NCBI GenBank assembly: GCA_965220615.1
Contig: CBDCQL010000002.1
Coordinates: forward strand, 1,302,001 to 1,366,000
From: JAGWBD01 sp965220615
Lineage (GTDB): Bacteria; Chloroflexota; Anaerolineae; Aggregatilineales; Phototrophicaceae
Direction: 5' to 3'
Length of the DNA stretch: 64,000 bases
Both the position numbers and the translations under genes were made by a program. Of this stretch, positions 42,944 to 51,577 are shown piece by piece. The notes beneath the pieces are model-generated. The model saw only the letters and a list, made by a program, of their open reading frames with translations. It did no database searches and had not been told where the DNA came from. How positions within the stretch are numbered: the first letter of the stretch is position 1; every line of letters starts with the position of its first letter.

Positions 42944-44332
42944 ATGAAACAGCATCTTTCCCGTCGCCAGTTTCTTTCTCTCACTTCCAAATCCGCCCTT
43001 GCCCCCTTTGCAGGCCGCTTTCTGGTTCCAGCGAGCCTGGCAACGTCGGGGGCACTCTCATCGGCTTCGTCTCTCCTCGCCCAGGAAGCAACCATCGAAC
43101 TTTGGTGGAGTTCCGGTTACCTGGAAATCGAGGACTACTTTAACGCCAACATTGTTGAACCCTTCGAGCAGGCAAACCCGGGAGTAAACCTTGAGTTTTC
43201 CTGGGACATCGACGAAGAGCTTGAGCGAAAAATCCCTATTGCGATGCAGGCGGGCGCCGGCCCGGACATCTTCATGGGGAACGGACCGGCCCACGTGCAG
43301 GCAGTTGCCCAGGAAGGCTAGCTGGTTGAACTGGATGAATACGCGGAGCAGTTTGGCTGGGCCGACAAGTTTCAGGCCTGGGCCCTGGATACGGGCCGCG
43401 TAAACGGCAAACTCTATGCCCTCCCCAATTCGGTGGACCAGACCTGCCTCTACTACAACGAAACGCTGTTCGAGGACATGGGCTGAACTGTGCCGACGAC
43501 CCGCAGCGAGCTTGAAGCCGTGGCCGAAGCAGTTGTGGCGGAAGGCATCCTGCCCTTCTCCGGTGACACCGCGGACTGCCCTCTTTGCGTAAACTGGCTT
43601 GTGGCCATTTTCTTCAACCACTACGCCGGGCCGGACGCAGTTTACGAGGCCCTGACGGGCGCAGCTTCCTTCGCCGACCCCCTGTTTGTCGAAGCCATTG
43701 AACTGCTCAATTCATACATGCAGCAGGGCTGGTTTGCCGGTGGCGCCGCGCAGTTCTTCGCCACGACCTTCTCAACCGTGCATGATCAGCTGGTGACCCG
43801 CGAGGCCGCCATGAGCATGGAAGGGACCTGGTTCATCCCATGGGTCAGTTCCCTGTTTGCCGAGACTGACGATGACTGGAACTGGGTGCCGAACCCTTCA
43901 TTGCGCAAAGAAGCACAATACCCGGTCGTGCCACTGGGTAGCGGCACGACCCTGGCCATCACGACGCAGAGTGAAGAAGTCGACCTCGCCGCCAGTTTCC
44001 TGGATGCCTATTACAGCGACACGGCCACAATCGCACAACGCATCGTGGACCACTCAAGCTACTTCATCGCGCCGCTCAATTTCCAGGAAGGTGACTTTCC
44101 GGCTGAACTGGACGGCCGGGTGAGCAAGTTCTTCGATCTGCTGGCGGATGGTAACCTGGGCTATTCGCCCTGGTCCTTCTGGCCTGCGAAGAGCCACTCG
44201 TACCTCTATGAAGAAGTGCAAAAGGTCTTCACGGGTGACCTTACGCCTGCTGCTTACTGCGAAGGTATGGCGGCCGTGTTCGATGAAGAACTGACTGCCG
44301 GCGCCGTTCCCCCGGTTTTCGGCAGGGGCTGA
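42944..44332 (+). pseudogene. Carbohydrate ABC binding protein (family 1) with two in-frame stop codons
   Basis: The gene starts at an ATG after AGGAGG with a twin-arginine signal (SRRQFLSLTSKSAL) and reads as a family 1 sugar-binding protein (TIELWWSSGYLEIEDYF near 48; GPDIFMGNGPAHV). TAG at 43319-43321 interrupts AQEG-stop-LVELDEY, and TGA at 43484-43486 interrupts FEDMG-stop-TVPTTRSELEA. The frame is otherwise kept from 42944 to 44332, about 460 codons, the normal family length, and both flanks of each stop match the family. These look like single-base changes from Tyr (TAC/TAT) and Trp (TGG) codons. The downstream permeases are intact. Alternatives are sequencing error or read-through. 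Confidence 0.8.
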
Positions 44333-44392
44333 TCGCTTTCACGAAACACCGGGCCACTGAACGCCATTCATGTCCGGTTGAACATAGCCATG

Positions 44393-44428
44393 TTGCAGGC
44401 TCGCCCAGTCACCAGGGTGAGCCTGCAA
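44393..44428 (+). promoter_or_regulatory. Strong stem-loop between binding-protein and permease genes
   Basis: The arms TTGCAGGCTCGCCC (44393-44406) and GGGTGAGCCTGCAA (44415-44428) make a 14-bp stem with one G-U pair and an 8-base loop. No T-run follows. It lies in the 281-bp gap (44333-44613) before the MalF-type gene; the rest of the gap shows nothing I can assign. Confidence 0.6.
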
Positions 44429-44613
44429 CAGTTCCTGTATGATGCCCCGCATCCGCCAGCCCGGGGACACAAAGCCATACCTGCCGAAAGTGAGTCCCGT
44501 CAGAGAAGATCGGTCACCAGGCGGCAGTTCAGGCCGACAAACTCCTCCCCGTCCAGTGCACACGCCGACGCCAATCTGCGCCGGCCTCATGGCCGCCCGA
44601 TGAGATCTGCAGC

Positions 44614-45510
44614 ATGACCTGGCTGATAAACAACAGGTCCTGGCGCAGGCACACCTTCCAGGGCTGGCTCTTTCTGATGCCGCTGATGGTCTCCACGATT
44701 GTGGTCATTGTGCTGCCCACGCTGGCGACCGTCGGCTTTTCGCTGACGGACTGGTCAGGATTCGGCGAGGTCACTTTCATTGGACTGGAAAACTTCCGTC
44801 AGCTTGCGACGGACGCCAGCTTCCTGCAATCGTTGAAACACGCAGTCATCTGGACGGTGATTTTTCTGACCGCACCGATCTTCATGGGTTTGCTCGGAGC
44901 CGTCTTGCTGAGCCAGGCGGGACGTCTGCAGACCCTTTTCAAGCTTGTCTACTTCATTCCCGTCACTCTGGCGAGCGTGATCAACGCCCACATCTGGCGC
45001 AGCCTCTACGATCCCTTTCGCGGCGTCGGCGCCGTGCTGGAGGGCCTGGGTATCCCCTTCCTGGCAAACGTCGCCTTTCTGGGCGAAAAGAATCTGGCCC
45101 TGTATGCAGTGGCATGGGTCGACGTCTGGCGGTGGTGGGGCTTCCTGGTCGTTGTTTTCCTGGCTGCCATGCAGGCCATCAATCCTGAATTGTATGATTC
45201 GGCCAAAGTCGATGGCGCGTCATACTGGCTGGAGTTTCGCCACGTAACGCTGCCGGGCATTCGGGTCACGCTGCTCTTTGTCGTACTCATCACCATCGTC
45301 GGTTCACTCAACGTGTTCGATTACGTCTATATCCTGACCCAGGGCGGCCCTGCCGGCGCGACGGAAGTTCCTGTCACGCTGCTTTACAAGTCCGCCTTCC
45401 AGAAATATGAGGCGGGCTATGCAGCTGCGATAGGAACGACCATGTCCTTCCTGAGCGGGCTGGTCCTGGCTGGCTATCTGCTGCTTCAGCGCATGGGTTG
45501 GGAAGAATGA
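44614..45510 (+). CDS. Carbohydrate ABC importer permease, MalF/UgpA type
   Basis: 298 residues, six helices. Typical blocks are GWLFLMPLMVSTIVVIVLP near 17, VGFSLTDWSG, EAA loop NPELYDSAKVDGASYWLEFRHVTLP near 190-214, and the family ending TQGGPAGATE then AYAAAIG-type helix. It overlaps the next permease by four bases (ATGA). Its own binding-protein gene upstream is interrupted, so its present function is uncertain. Confidence 0.9.
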   Translation: MTWLINNRSWRRHTFQGWLFLMPLMVSTIVVIVLPTLATVGFSLTDWSGFGEVTFIGLENFRQLATDASFLQSLKHAVIWTVIFLTAPIFMGLLGAVLLSQAGRLQTLFKLVYFIPVTLASVINAHIWRSLYDPFRGVGAVLEGLGIPFLANVAFLGEKNLALYAVAWVDVWRWWGFLVVVFLAAMQAINPELYDSAKVDGASYWLEFRHVTLPGIRVTLLFVVLITIVGSLNVFDYVYILTQGGPAGATEVPVTLLYKSAFQKYEAGYAAAIGTTMSFLSGLVLAGYLLLQRMGWEE

Positions 45511-46367
45511 CGGTTGCCGTCACCGCCGGGACGCTGCAACGGAGAAAGGCCCTGCGGCGAGCGCTTCTGGTCTATGTCCCGCTGGTGGTCCTGGCGATAG
45601 TTGCGTTAGGTCCCGTTCTGGTCCTTTTGTTCAACTCCCTGAAAAGCGGAAAGGAAATCGTGCAGGACCCCCTAGGTCTGCCAGACGCGCCGCAACTCGC
45701 CAATTATGCCAGGGCCTGGCAACAGGGGCACTTCCAGACCACCAGGCGCAACAGCGCCATTCTGACTGCCGGAAGCGTGCTGGGCGTTTGCATCATCAGC
45801 GGGCTGGCCGCCTATGCCCTTGGCCGCCTTCGTGTCCGCGGCTTAAGGGGCGTGGTCACGTATCTCTTTCTGGCGACAACAGCGCCGGCTCCCCTGTACG
45901 TCATTCCGCTCTTCTTCATGTGGACCCGCCTGGGCCAGATCAACAGCCTGTCCGGCCTGATCATTATCTACTGGGGTGTGTTTTCGCCCTTCGCCACACT
46001 TCTGCTTCGTTCCTTTCTGCTCTCGCTACCCCCCGAACTGGAGGACGCGGCGCGGGTGGATGGCGCGGGCGAACTTCGGGTCCTTCTGTCCATCATCTTG
46101 CCGCTGTCATGGCCGGGCTTTGTCGTGGTTGGCCTGATCACCGCGCTCGGCACCTGGAACGAGTTCTTTTTCGCCAACACCTTCATTCACAGCCAGCGCC
46201 TTAAGCCGGTGACAATCAGTTTGCTCTCGTTTCAGCACCAGTTCAGCAACGACTGGGAGTTGACAAGCGCTGCCAGCGTAATTGCGGTTTTGCCTGTTGT
46301 CGCCCTGTTCTTGCTGTTTCAGCGCCGCTTCATCGCCGGTATGACGGCGGGTGGGTTGAAGGGCTAG
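45507..46367 (+). CDS. Carbohydrate ABC importer permease, MalG/UgpE type
   Basis: 286 residues from the ATG at 45507, which overlaps the MalF-type stop. First helix YVPLVVLAIVALGPVLVLL, then LFNSLKSGKEIVQDPLGLP, EAA loop PPELEDAARVDGAGELRVLLSIILP and the ending FQRRFIAGMTAGGLKG, very like the end of the partial permease at the start of the window. A TTG three codons upstream is an unlikely start. Confidence 0.9.
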   Translation: MTVAVTAGTLQRRKALRRALLVYVPLVVLAIVALGPVLVLLFNSLKSGKEIVQDPLGLPDAPQLANYARAWQQGHFQTTRRNSAILTAGSVLGVCIISGLAAYALGRLRVRGLRGVVTYLFLATTAPAPLYVIPLFFMWTRLGQINSLSGLIIIYWGVFSPFATLLLRSFLLSLPPELEDAARVDGAGELRVLLSIILPLSWPGFVVVGLITALGTWNEFFFANTFIHSQRLKPVTISLLSFQHQFSNDWELTSAASVIAVLPVVALFLLFQRRFIAGMTAGGLKG

Positions 46368-46397
46368 TTGACTGGCCAGGGTCAGACTTAAAGTAAA

Positions 46398-46422
46398 CAG
46401 GTGCAAGCCAGTCCGCTTGCAC
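46398..46422 (-). terminator. Terminator downstream of tRNA-Asp
   Basis: GTGCAAGC (46401-46408) and GCTTGCAC (46415-46422) form a perfect 8-bp stem with a 6-base loop; the minus-strand RNA continues CUGUUUACUUU. It is seven bases past the 3' end of the tRNA. Confidence 0.65.
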
Positions 46423-46428
46423 CCGCTA

Positions 46429-46501
46429 CGGGAGCGACGGGATTCGAACCCGCGATCTCCACCTTGACAGGGTGGCATGTTAACCGCTACACTACGCCCC
46501 C
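46429..46501 (-). tRNA. tRNA-Asp (GTC)
   Basis: On the minus strand a full cloverleaf: acceptor GGGGGCG/CGCTCCC (one G-U), D arm, anticodon stem CCACC/GGTGG around CTGTCAA, anticodon GTC, and T arm with GGTTCGAATCC. Discriminator G73 fits Asp. The CCA end is not encoded. Confidence 0.95.
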
Positions 46502-46516
46502 TTACGATCAACCATC

Positions 46517-47428
46517 ATGACTCGGCATGGCCTCCGTGTCAACCCCCGCCTGCAACTGACATTGCGAAGCGTTTGCTCCCAAACGGGCCGGGCCCTGCGC
46601 CTGGCGCGCCAGCTTGCCATGCCCGTGTTTTTGTCAATTTTCCTCATCCTGCCAGCCAGTCTGACTCTGGCCCAGGCCCCGTTGCTGGTCTACGCTGCTG
46701 CCTCTCTCTCCGATGCGTTTCTCGCACTTGAGGCGGAGTTTGAGCGGCAACATCCCGGAGTCGACGTTGTCCTGAACCTCGCCTCTTCCTCGACACTTGC
46801 CAACCAGATGCTGCTGGGTGCCCGGGCTGACGTGATTGCCAGCGCGGACGAGGCGCAGATCGCCCGGCTGCAAGACCGCGGGCTGGTCAGCGACGCGAAG
46901 ATATTTGCCCGCAATCTCCTGGCGCTGGTCGTGCCTTCCGACAATCCGGCGGGTCTCAGAACGCCTGCAGACCTTGCCAGACCCGGTCTGCGACTGGTGT
47001 TGGCCTCTCCTGGCGTCCCGGTTCGCGGCTATTCGGACCAGGTGCTGGAACGGTTGGCCAGGCAACAAAAAATCGAAGTGGAGGACGTCCTCGCCAACGT
47101 CGTATCCGAAGAGATCAATGTTCGCCAAGTATTGTTCCGCATCGCCTACGGCAGCGCCGACGCCGGCTTTGTCTATCGCAGCGACGTCACGCCCGAGATG
47201 TCGGACAGGGTCGTCATCATTCCCCTCGCCAACGAGGTCAACGTTTTTGCAACCTATCCTGTGGCGGTTTCGGCCAACAGCGGCGATGAGCAATTGGCCC
47301 GCGCGTTCATCGCCTTTTTGCTTTCGCCCGCGGGCCAGCGAAGCCTGCGGGACCACGGCTTCATCCCCGCGATTCCGGAGGCACAGACCTGGTATGGGCC
47401 GTCTTGCCGGATGGCAACTCCCGCATGA
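46517..47428 (+). CDS. modA: Molybdate ABC importer binding protein
   Basis: 303 residues, ModA family. After a long Arg-rich leader and hydrophobic segment (PVFLSIFLILPASLTLAQA) the mature part has the ModA blocks VYAAASLSDAFLALEAEFE, NLASSSTLANQMLLGARADVIASAD and EEINVRQVLFRIAYGSADAGFVYRSD. The Ser residues of ASLSDA and ASSST are the usual oxyanion ligands. The true start may be the ATG at 46619; neither has a clear ribosome site. The stop overlaps modB in an ATGA. Confidence 0.9.
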   Translation: MTRHGLRVNPRLQLTLRSVCSQTGRALRLARQLAMPVFLSIFLILPASLTLAQAPLLVYAAASLSDAFLALEAEFERQHPGVDVVLNLASSSTLANQMLLGARADVIASADEAQIARLQDRGLVSDAKIFARNLLALVVPSDNPAGLRTPADLARPGLRLVLASPGVPVRGYSDQVLERLARQQKIEVEDVLANVVSEEINVRQVLFRIAYGSADAGFVYRSDVTPEMSDRVVIIPLANEVNVFATYPVAVSANSGDEQLARAFIAFLLSPAGQRSLRDHGFIPAIPEAQTWYGPSCRMATPA

Positions 47429-48216
47429 GGCGTATACCTGCCGCCTTGCTTGTGTTCGTCGCCACGGCGGGTGCCGGTTTCCTGCTCTTGCCCGTTCTGG
47501 TGCTGCTGGTCATGGGCCTCGGCAGTCCTGTGGTTGGCAGTCCGGCGGACCCGGCCTTGCCCCAGGCGCTGGCGCTCAGCCTCGTCACCACCTGCATCAG
47601 CATGCTGCTGGTGCTGGCATTTGGCACACCACTCGCCTGGGTCCTTGCCCGCTGGCGATTTCCGCTTCGTCGTCTGGTCTCCATTCTGCTGCAATTGCCG
47701 CTGGTCCTGCCCCCCGCAGTCGCAGGTCTTGCCCTGCTGCTTGCGCTGGGTCGACGAGGTTTCCTCGGCAACGTACTGGCGTCGCTGAACGTTGAAATTG
47801 CCTTTACGGCAAGTGCAGTGGTGCTGACGCAGGTTTTCGTCGCGACCCCCTTTTATTTGCGCGCTGCCCAGGCCGCTTTCGCCAATGTGCCTGCCGACGT
47901 CGAAGCGGCAGCCCGCGTTGACGGTGCTACTGGCCTGGCCCTCTTTCTGAACGTCTCCCTGCCCCTGTCGCTGCGGGGCCTTGGCGCCGGACTGACACTG
48001 GCCTGGGCCCGCGCCCTGGGTGAATTCGGAGCTACCATCCTTTTCGCCGGCAATTTGCAGGGACGGACACAGACCATGCCCCTGCTGGTTTACAATGCGC
48101 TGGAGCGTAATCTCGACACGGCGATTCAAACCGGCCTGATTCTGGTGTTTCTGGCATTGTTAGTCCTGCTACTGGCCAATCGTCTGCGCGCGCCCGATTC
48201 TTCCGGCTACGTTTGA
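47425..48216 (+). CDS. modB: Molybdate ABC importer permease
   Basis: 263 residues from the ATG overlapping the modA stop. Typical ModB blocks: LSLVTTCISMLLVLAFGTPLAWVLARW-type second helix, QLPLVLPPAVAGLALLLALG, EAA loop ADVEAAARVDGATGLALFLNVSLP, and ALGEFGATILFAGNLQGRTQTMPL, which is nearly diagnostic. No modC ATPase gene follows; the next gene is a helicase. Confidence 0.92.
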   Translation: MRRIPAALLVFVATAGAGFLLLPVLVLLVMGLGSPVVGSPADPALPQALALSLVTTCISMLLVLAFGTPLAWVLARWRFPLRRLVSILLQLPLVLPPAVAGLALLLALGRRGFLGNVLASLNVEIAFTASAVVLTQVFVATPFYLRAAQAAFANVPADVEAAARVDGATGLALFLNVSLPLSLRGLGAGLTLAWARALGEFGATILFAGNLQGRTQTMPLLVYNALERNLDTAIQTGLILVFLALLVLLLANRLRAPDSSGYV

Positions 48217-48274
48217 GAGCGGGGACCATTGGCCTTGATTTCATTACCCGATAGAGCGAGACCTCAACAACCGC

Positions 48275-51070
48275 ATGTTCGTTGAACTGGTGGCCCTGGA
48301 CCTGGAGACGACCGGTCTTGATCCGCAGCGGGACTCCATCATTGAGATTGGCGCCGTGCGCATGCGCGACGGCCAGGTGGTTGACGAGTACTCGCAACTT
48401 GTAAACCCTGGTGTGCACCTGCCTCGCGAGATTACGGACATCACCGGCATCGGGCCGGAGCAGCTGGTGGGCCAACCCGCAATCGAGGACGTATTGTCGG
48501 AAGTCGTTCGCTTCGTCGCCGATGTCCCCGTAATCGGCCACAACGTCAATTTCGACATGGACTTTCTCGCAAGGCAGGGTGTCCTCCGGGGCAATCTGCG
48601 TCTGGATACCGCGGAACTCGCGGCAGTGCTCTTGCCCAGGGCCTCGCGCTATTCCCTCGGCAACCTGGCTGCCGAAACCGGCATTGAGTTGCAGCAGGCG
48701 CATCGCGCCCTGGATGATGCGCGTGCCACCGCCGGCCTGTACTGGAAACTGTGGCAGAAAGCATTGCAACTGCCGGTCGCCACACTCAATGAAATAGTCA
48801 GCGCGGCCAGCGGACTGGGCTGGAATGCGGAACCTGTATTCCGTGCGGCCCTGGAAGCCCAGGGCCTGCTGTCTTCGCCCGAGGCAGGCCAGACGGCGCA
48901 TGGCAATACGCTCTACCCTCCCCTTGAGGACAGCACGCCCCTGCCGCCCCCGGACAATGCGCCCCTGCCCCTGGACGGCGAGGAGATTCAGCAGGCACTG
49001 CGCGCAGGCGGAGCGCTTGCCAGGCGGCTGGACGGCTTTCGCGAGCGCCCCCAGCAGATCACGATGGCGCAGGAAGTCACCCAGGCCTTCAACCAGGGGG
49101 AGCACCTGATGATCGAGGCCGGCACGGGCGTCGGCAAGACACTGGCCTATCTCTTGCCCGCCGCCCGTTGGTCCCAGGTGAATTCGCGTCGCGTCATCAT
49201 TTCGACCAACACCATCAACCTGCAGGAGCAATTGCTGAACAAGGACCTGCCGCTCATGCAGGAGACCTTGTCCGAGCCCCTGCGATCCGCGCTGCTTAAG
49301 GGACGCGGCAACTATCTTTGCCCGCGCCGATTCACGGCGCTGCGTCGTCGCAAACCGGTCAACGAGGACGAACTGCGGGTGCTGTGCAAGTCGCTCGTGT
49401 GGCTGTTGGAAAACCAAAGCGGTGACAGAAACGAAATCTCATTGCGTGGGCCGGGAGACCGTCATGTCTGGTCGCGCCTGAGCGCCGAAGACCCTCTGTG
49501 CAGTCTTGACCGTTGCCGCAGCGAAATGAAAGGCACTTGCCCATTCTTCAAGGCGCGCAGATCCGCCGAAAGCGCCCACCTGGTCGTCGTCAATCATGCC
49601 TTGTTGCTGGCGGATGCCGCCAGCGATCATCACGTATTGCCGCACTACACTTCCCTGATTCTGGATGAGGCCCAACATCTGGAGGAGGCCGTATCGGAAG
49701 CCTTTGCCTTTCATCTCGATGAACGCTCGCTGCGCCTCCAGCTGGCGGAACTGGGCTCGGCCAACAGTGGTGCGTTGGGAGAACTGTTGCGCGCATCACA
49801 GGGACAGGTCGCAAGATCTGTCGGAAATCGTCTGAGAGAGGTCATTGATACCATTGGCGAGGCCGCCTCGCTGCTGCTGCTGCACGCCAGCAGGCTGTTC
49901 TCCGCCTGCCGGAAATTCGCGACCGACGTCGGCCCCGCTCGCAGCAACTACACAACCCGCCTGCGCATTGTGCCTCCATTGCGCGAGCACAACAGTTTTG
50001 ATCCGGTGGTCGAACGGCACGAGACCCTGTCCGGCTTTTTCTACGGCATCAGCGACGCACTGAATCGGCTGACCGGACAACTGGGGCCCCTGGCGGCAGG
50101 TGCCGACGGAGAATTGCTCGACAGCCTCAATACGGTCGAGAACATCAGCCGCTGGTTCGTGCTGACGCGTCAGCAACTGGAAGCTTGGGTAGAGAAGCCG
50201 GAAGACAACAGGGTTTACTGGCTGGAAATCGCGGCAGATCGTGGAAATGCCGTTACGATGCACGCCACCCCCTTACACGTTGGGCCACTGGTGGAGGAAC
50301 ACCTGTGGGAATCTCTGGAAACCATCGTGTTGACCAGCGCCACCCTGCGCAGCGCCGGCAATTTCGATTTCCTGCGTGAAAGGCTCAGCGCCGGCGACCA
50401 TCGGGCCAGGGAGGTTGGTTCTCCCTTTGACTACCGTGCCTCCACCCTGCTCTTTGTCCCCTCAGATATTCCGGAACCGGCGCAGAGGGAGGGCTATCAG
50501 GCGGCGGTTGAGAGAGGCCTGGTGGAACTGGCCGCCGCTCTGGATGGACGATTGCTGGCGCTTTTCACCAGTTACAGCCAGCTCCGTCAGACCGCGCAGG
50601 GAATCACGCCGCGGTTGGCACTGGGCGGAATCGAGGTGCTTTCCCAAAGGGGAGGCAGTAGCCGCAGCGCATTGCTCCAGGCCTTTCGCGAGAGAGAGAA
50701 GGCTGTGCTGCTGGGTACGCGCAGCTTTTGGGAAGGCGTTGACATTCCTGGCGACGACCTGCGCGCCCTGGTCATCGTGCGCCTGCCCTTCGCCGTGCCT
50801 TCGGACCCGGTCTTTGCCGCCCGCTCCGATACCTTTACCGATTCCTTCAACGACTATGCCGTCCCGGACGCCATCCTGCGCTTCCGCCAGGGTTTCGGCC
50901 GCCTGATTCGAAGTCACGAAGACAGGGGTATCGTCGCCATCTTCGATCGCCGCGTTCTCAGCAAACGCTACGGCCAGCAGTTTCTCAACGACCTGCCGGA
51001 TTGCACCAGGGTTTCGGCGCCGCTCGCCACCCTGCCGCAGGAAGCCCTTCGCTGGCTGTCGCTCGGGTAA
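48275..51070 (+). CDS. DinG-like helicase with N-terminal DEDD exonuclease domain
   Basis: 931 residues. A DnaQ-like 3'-5' exonuclease domain (1-165; ALDLETTGLD, GHNVNFDMDF, HRALDDARATAGLYW) is joined to an XPD/DinG superfamily 2 helicase. Walker A is EAGTGVGKT near 285. Four Cys for a 4Fe-4S cluster are visible in YLCPRRF, PLCSLDRCRSEMKGTC. Walker B reads LDEAQH (DEAQ rather than DEAH), and motif VI is QGFGRLIRSHEDRG. This fusion is common in Firmicutes and Chloroflexi and probably acts in repair of structured DNA. Monocistronic by spacing. Confidence 0.9.
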   Translation: MFVELVALDLETTGLDPQRDSIIEIGAVRMRDGQVVDEYSQLVNPGVHLPREITDITGIGPEQLVGQPAIEDVLSEVVRFVADVPVIGHNVNFDMDFLARQGVLRGNLRLDTAELAAVLLPRASRYSLGNLAAETGIELQQAHRALDDARATAGLYWKLWQKALQLPVATLNEIVSAASGLGWNAEPVFRAALEAQGLLSSPEAGQTAHGNTLYPPLEDSTPLPPPDNAPLPLDGEEIQQALRAGGALARRLDGFRERPQQITMAQEVTQAFNQGEHLMIEAGTGVGKTLAYLLPAARWSQVNSRRVIISTNTINLQEQLLNKDLPLMQETLSEPLRSALLKGRGNYLCPRRFTALRRRKPVNEDELRVLCKSLVWLLENQSGDRNEISLRGPGDRHVWSRLSAEDPLCSLDRCRSEMKGTCPFFKARRSAESAHLVVVNHALLLADAASDHHVLPHYTSLILDEAQHLEEAVSEAFAFHLDERSLRLQLAELGSANSGALGELLRASQGQVARSVGNRLREVIDTIGEAASLLLLHASRLFSACRKFATDVGPARSNYTTRLRIVPPLREHNSFDPVVERHETLSGFFYGISDALNRLTGQLGPLAAGADGELLDSLNTVENISRWFVLTRQQLEAWVEKPEDNRVYWLEIAADRGNAVTMHATPLHVGPLVEEHLWESLETIVLTSATLRSAGNFDFLRERLSAGDHRAREVGSPFDYRASTLLFVPSDIPEPAQREGYQAAVERGLVELAAALDGRLLALFTSYSQLRQTAQGITPRLALGGIEVLSQRGGSSRSALLQAFREREKAVLLGTRSFWEGVDIPGDDLRALVIVRLPFAVPSDPVFAARSDTFTDSFNDYAVPDAILRFRQGFGRLIRSHEDRGIVAIFDRRVLSKRYGQQFLNDLPDCTRVSAPLATLPQEALRWLSLG

Positions 51071-51127
51071 TGACTGGCGCGCGCCCGGAATTCAGGTCAT
51101 ACTGATTGCAAACAGGCGGAGACACAC

Positions 51128-51496
51128 ATGCGCACTCCGGCTGGCAAGGAATGCCGCCACTATTTTCAGGACTTTCACCGCGGACGAAATGTCCAGCAGT
51201 GTCGCCTGGTCCTGAACAATCCGGCGTCCCATGCTTGGAAAGCGGCGGATTGTGAGCGTTGTGAAGTGCCGGACATTCTGAATGCCAACGCCAATCCGGA
51301 CCTGCGACTTGAACTGGCCATCAACTGCTCGCTGCTTGGTCTGAGACGGGCGTTGAAGTTGCGCGCCTGGTGCCGCGATGAAGAAATTCCGGTGGCCGAG
51401 GCATACACCGGTTGTGTGTCCAGTGACGTTGATCGCAGGCTGGATGTGTTTCGCAGGGCGCTGGACACACCTCCTAACGCCGGAACGGAGACCTGA
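51128..51496 (+). CDS. Small Cys-rich protein, probably restricted to Chloroflexota
   Basis: 122 residues, soluble. Cys pattern C9-x15-C25-x16-C42-x2-C45 in CRHYFQDFHRGRN, QQCRLV and WKAADCERCEVPDIL, followed by a short helical part with three more Cys. It looks able to bind zinc or a cluster. I recall similar short proteins (C-YYED-RGR-CRL-C--C-VPDI) in Chloroflexota genomes, with no known role. ATG eight bases after GGAG. Upstream of a polyprenyl synthase gene by about 80 bp. Confidence 0.7.
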   Translation: MRTPAGKECRHYFQDFHRGRNVQQCRLVLNNPASHAWKAADCERCEVPDILNANANPDLRLELAINCSLLGLRRALKLRAWCRDEEIPVAEAYTGCVSSDVDRRLDVFRRALDTPPNAGTET

Positions 51497-51577
51497 CAGA
51501 GGATCGAAGCGGATTTCTTTGACTGCAGCGGCAGAGTGCAGGATTGGGCGCCGGTCTGTGACATCGGAAGACAGAGA

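Noticed and set aside
43319..43486. Selenocysteine or pyrrolysine recoding of the TAG and TGA
   Set aside because: Two different stops in one gene and no sign of either recoding system in the window. The expected residues by context are Tyr and Trp, so mutation or sequencing error is simpler.
48032..49417. 461-codon open frame on the minus strand
   Set aside because: It is antisense to modB and the exonuclease-helicase gene; no recognisable motif.
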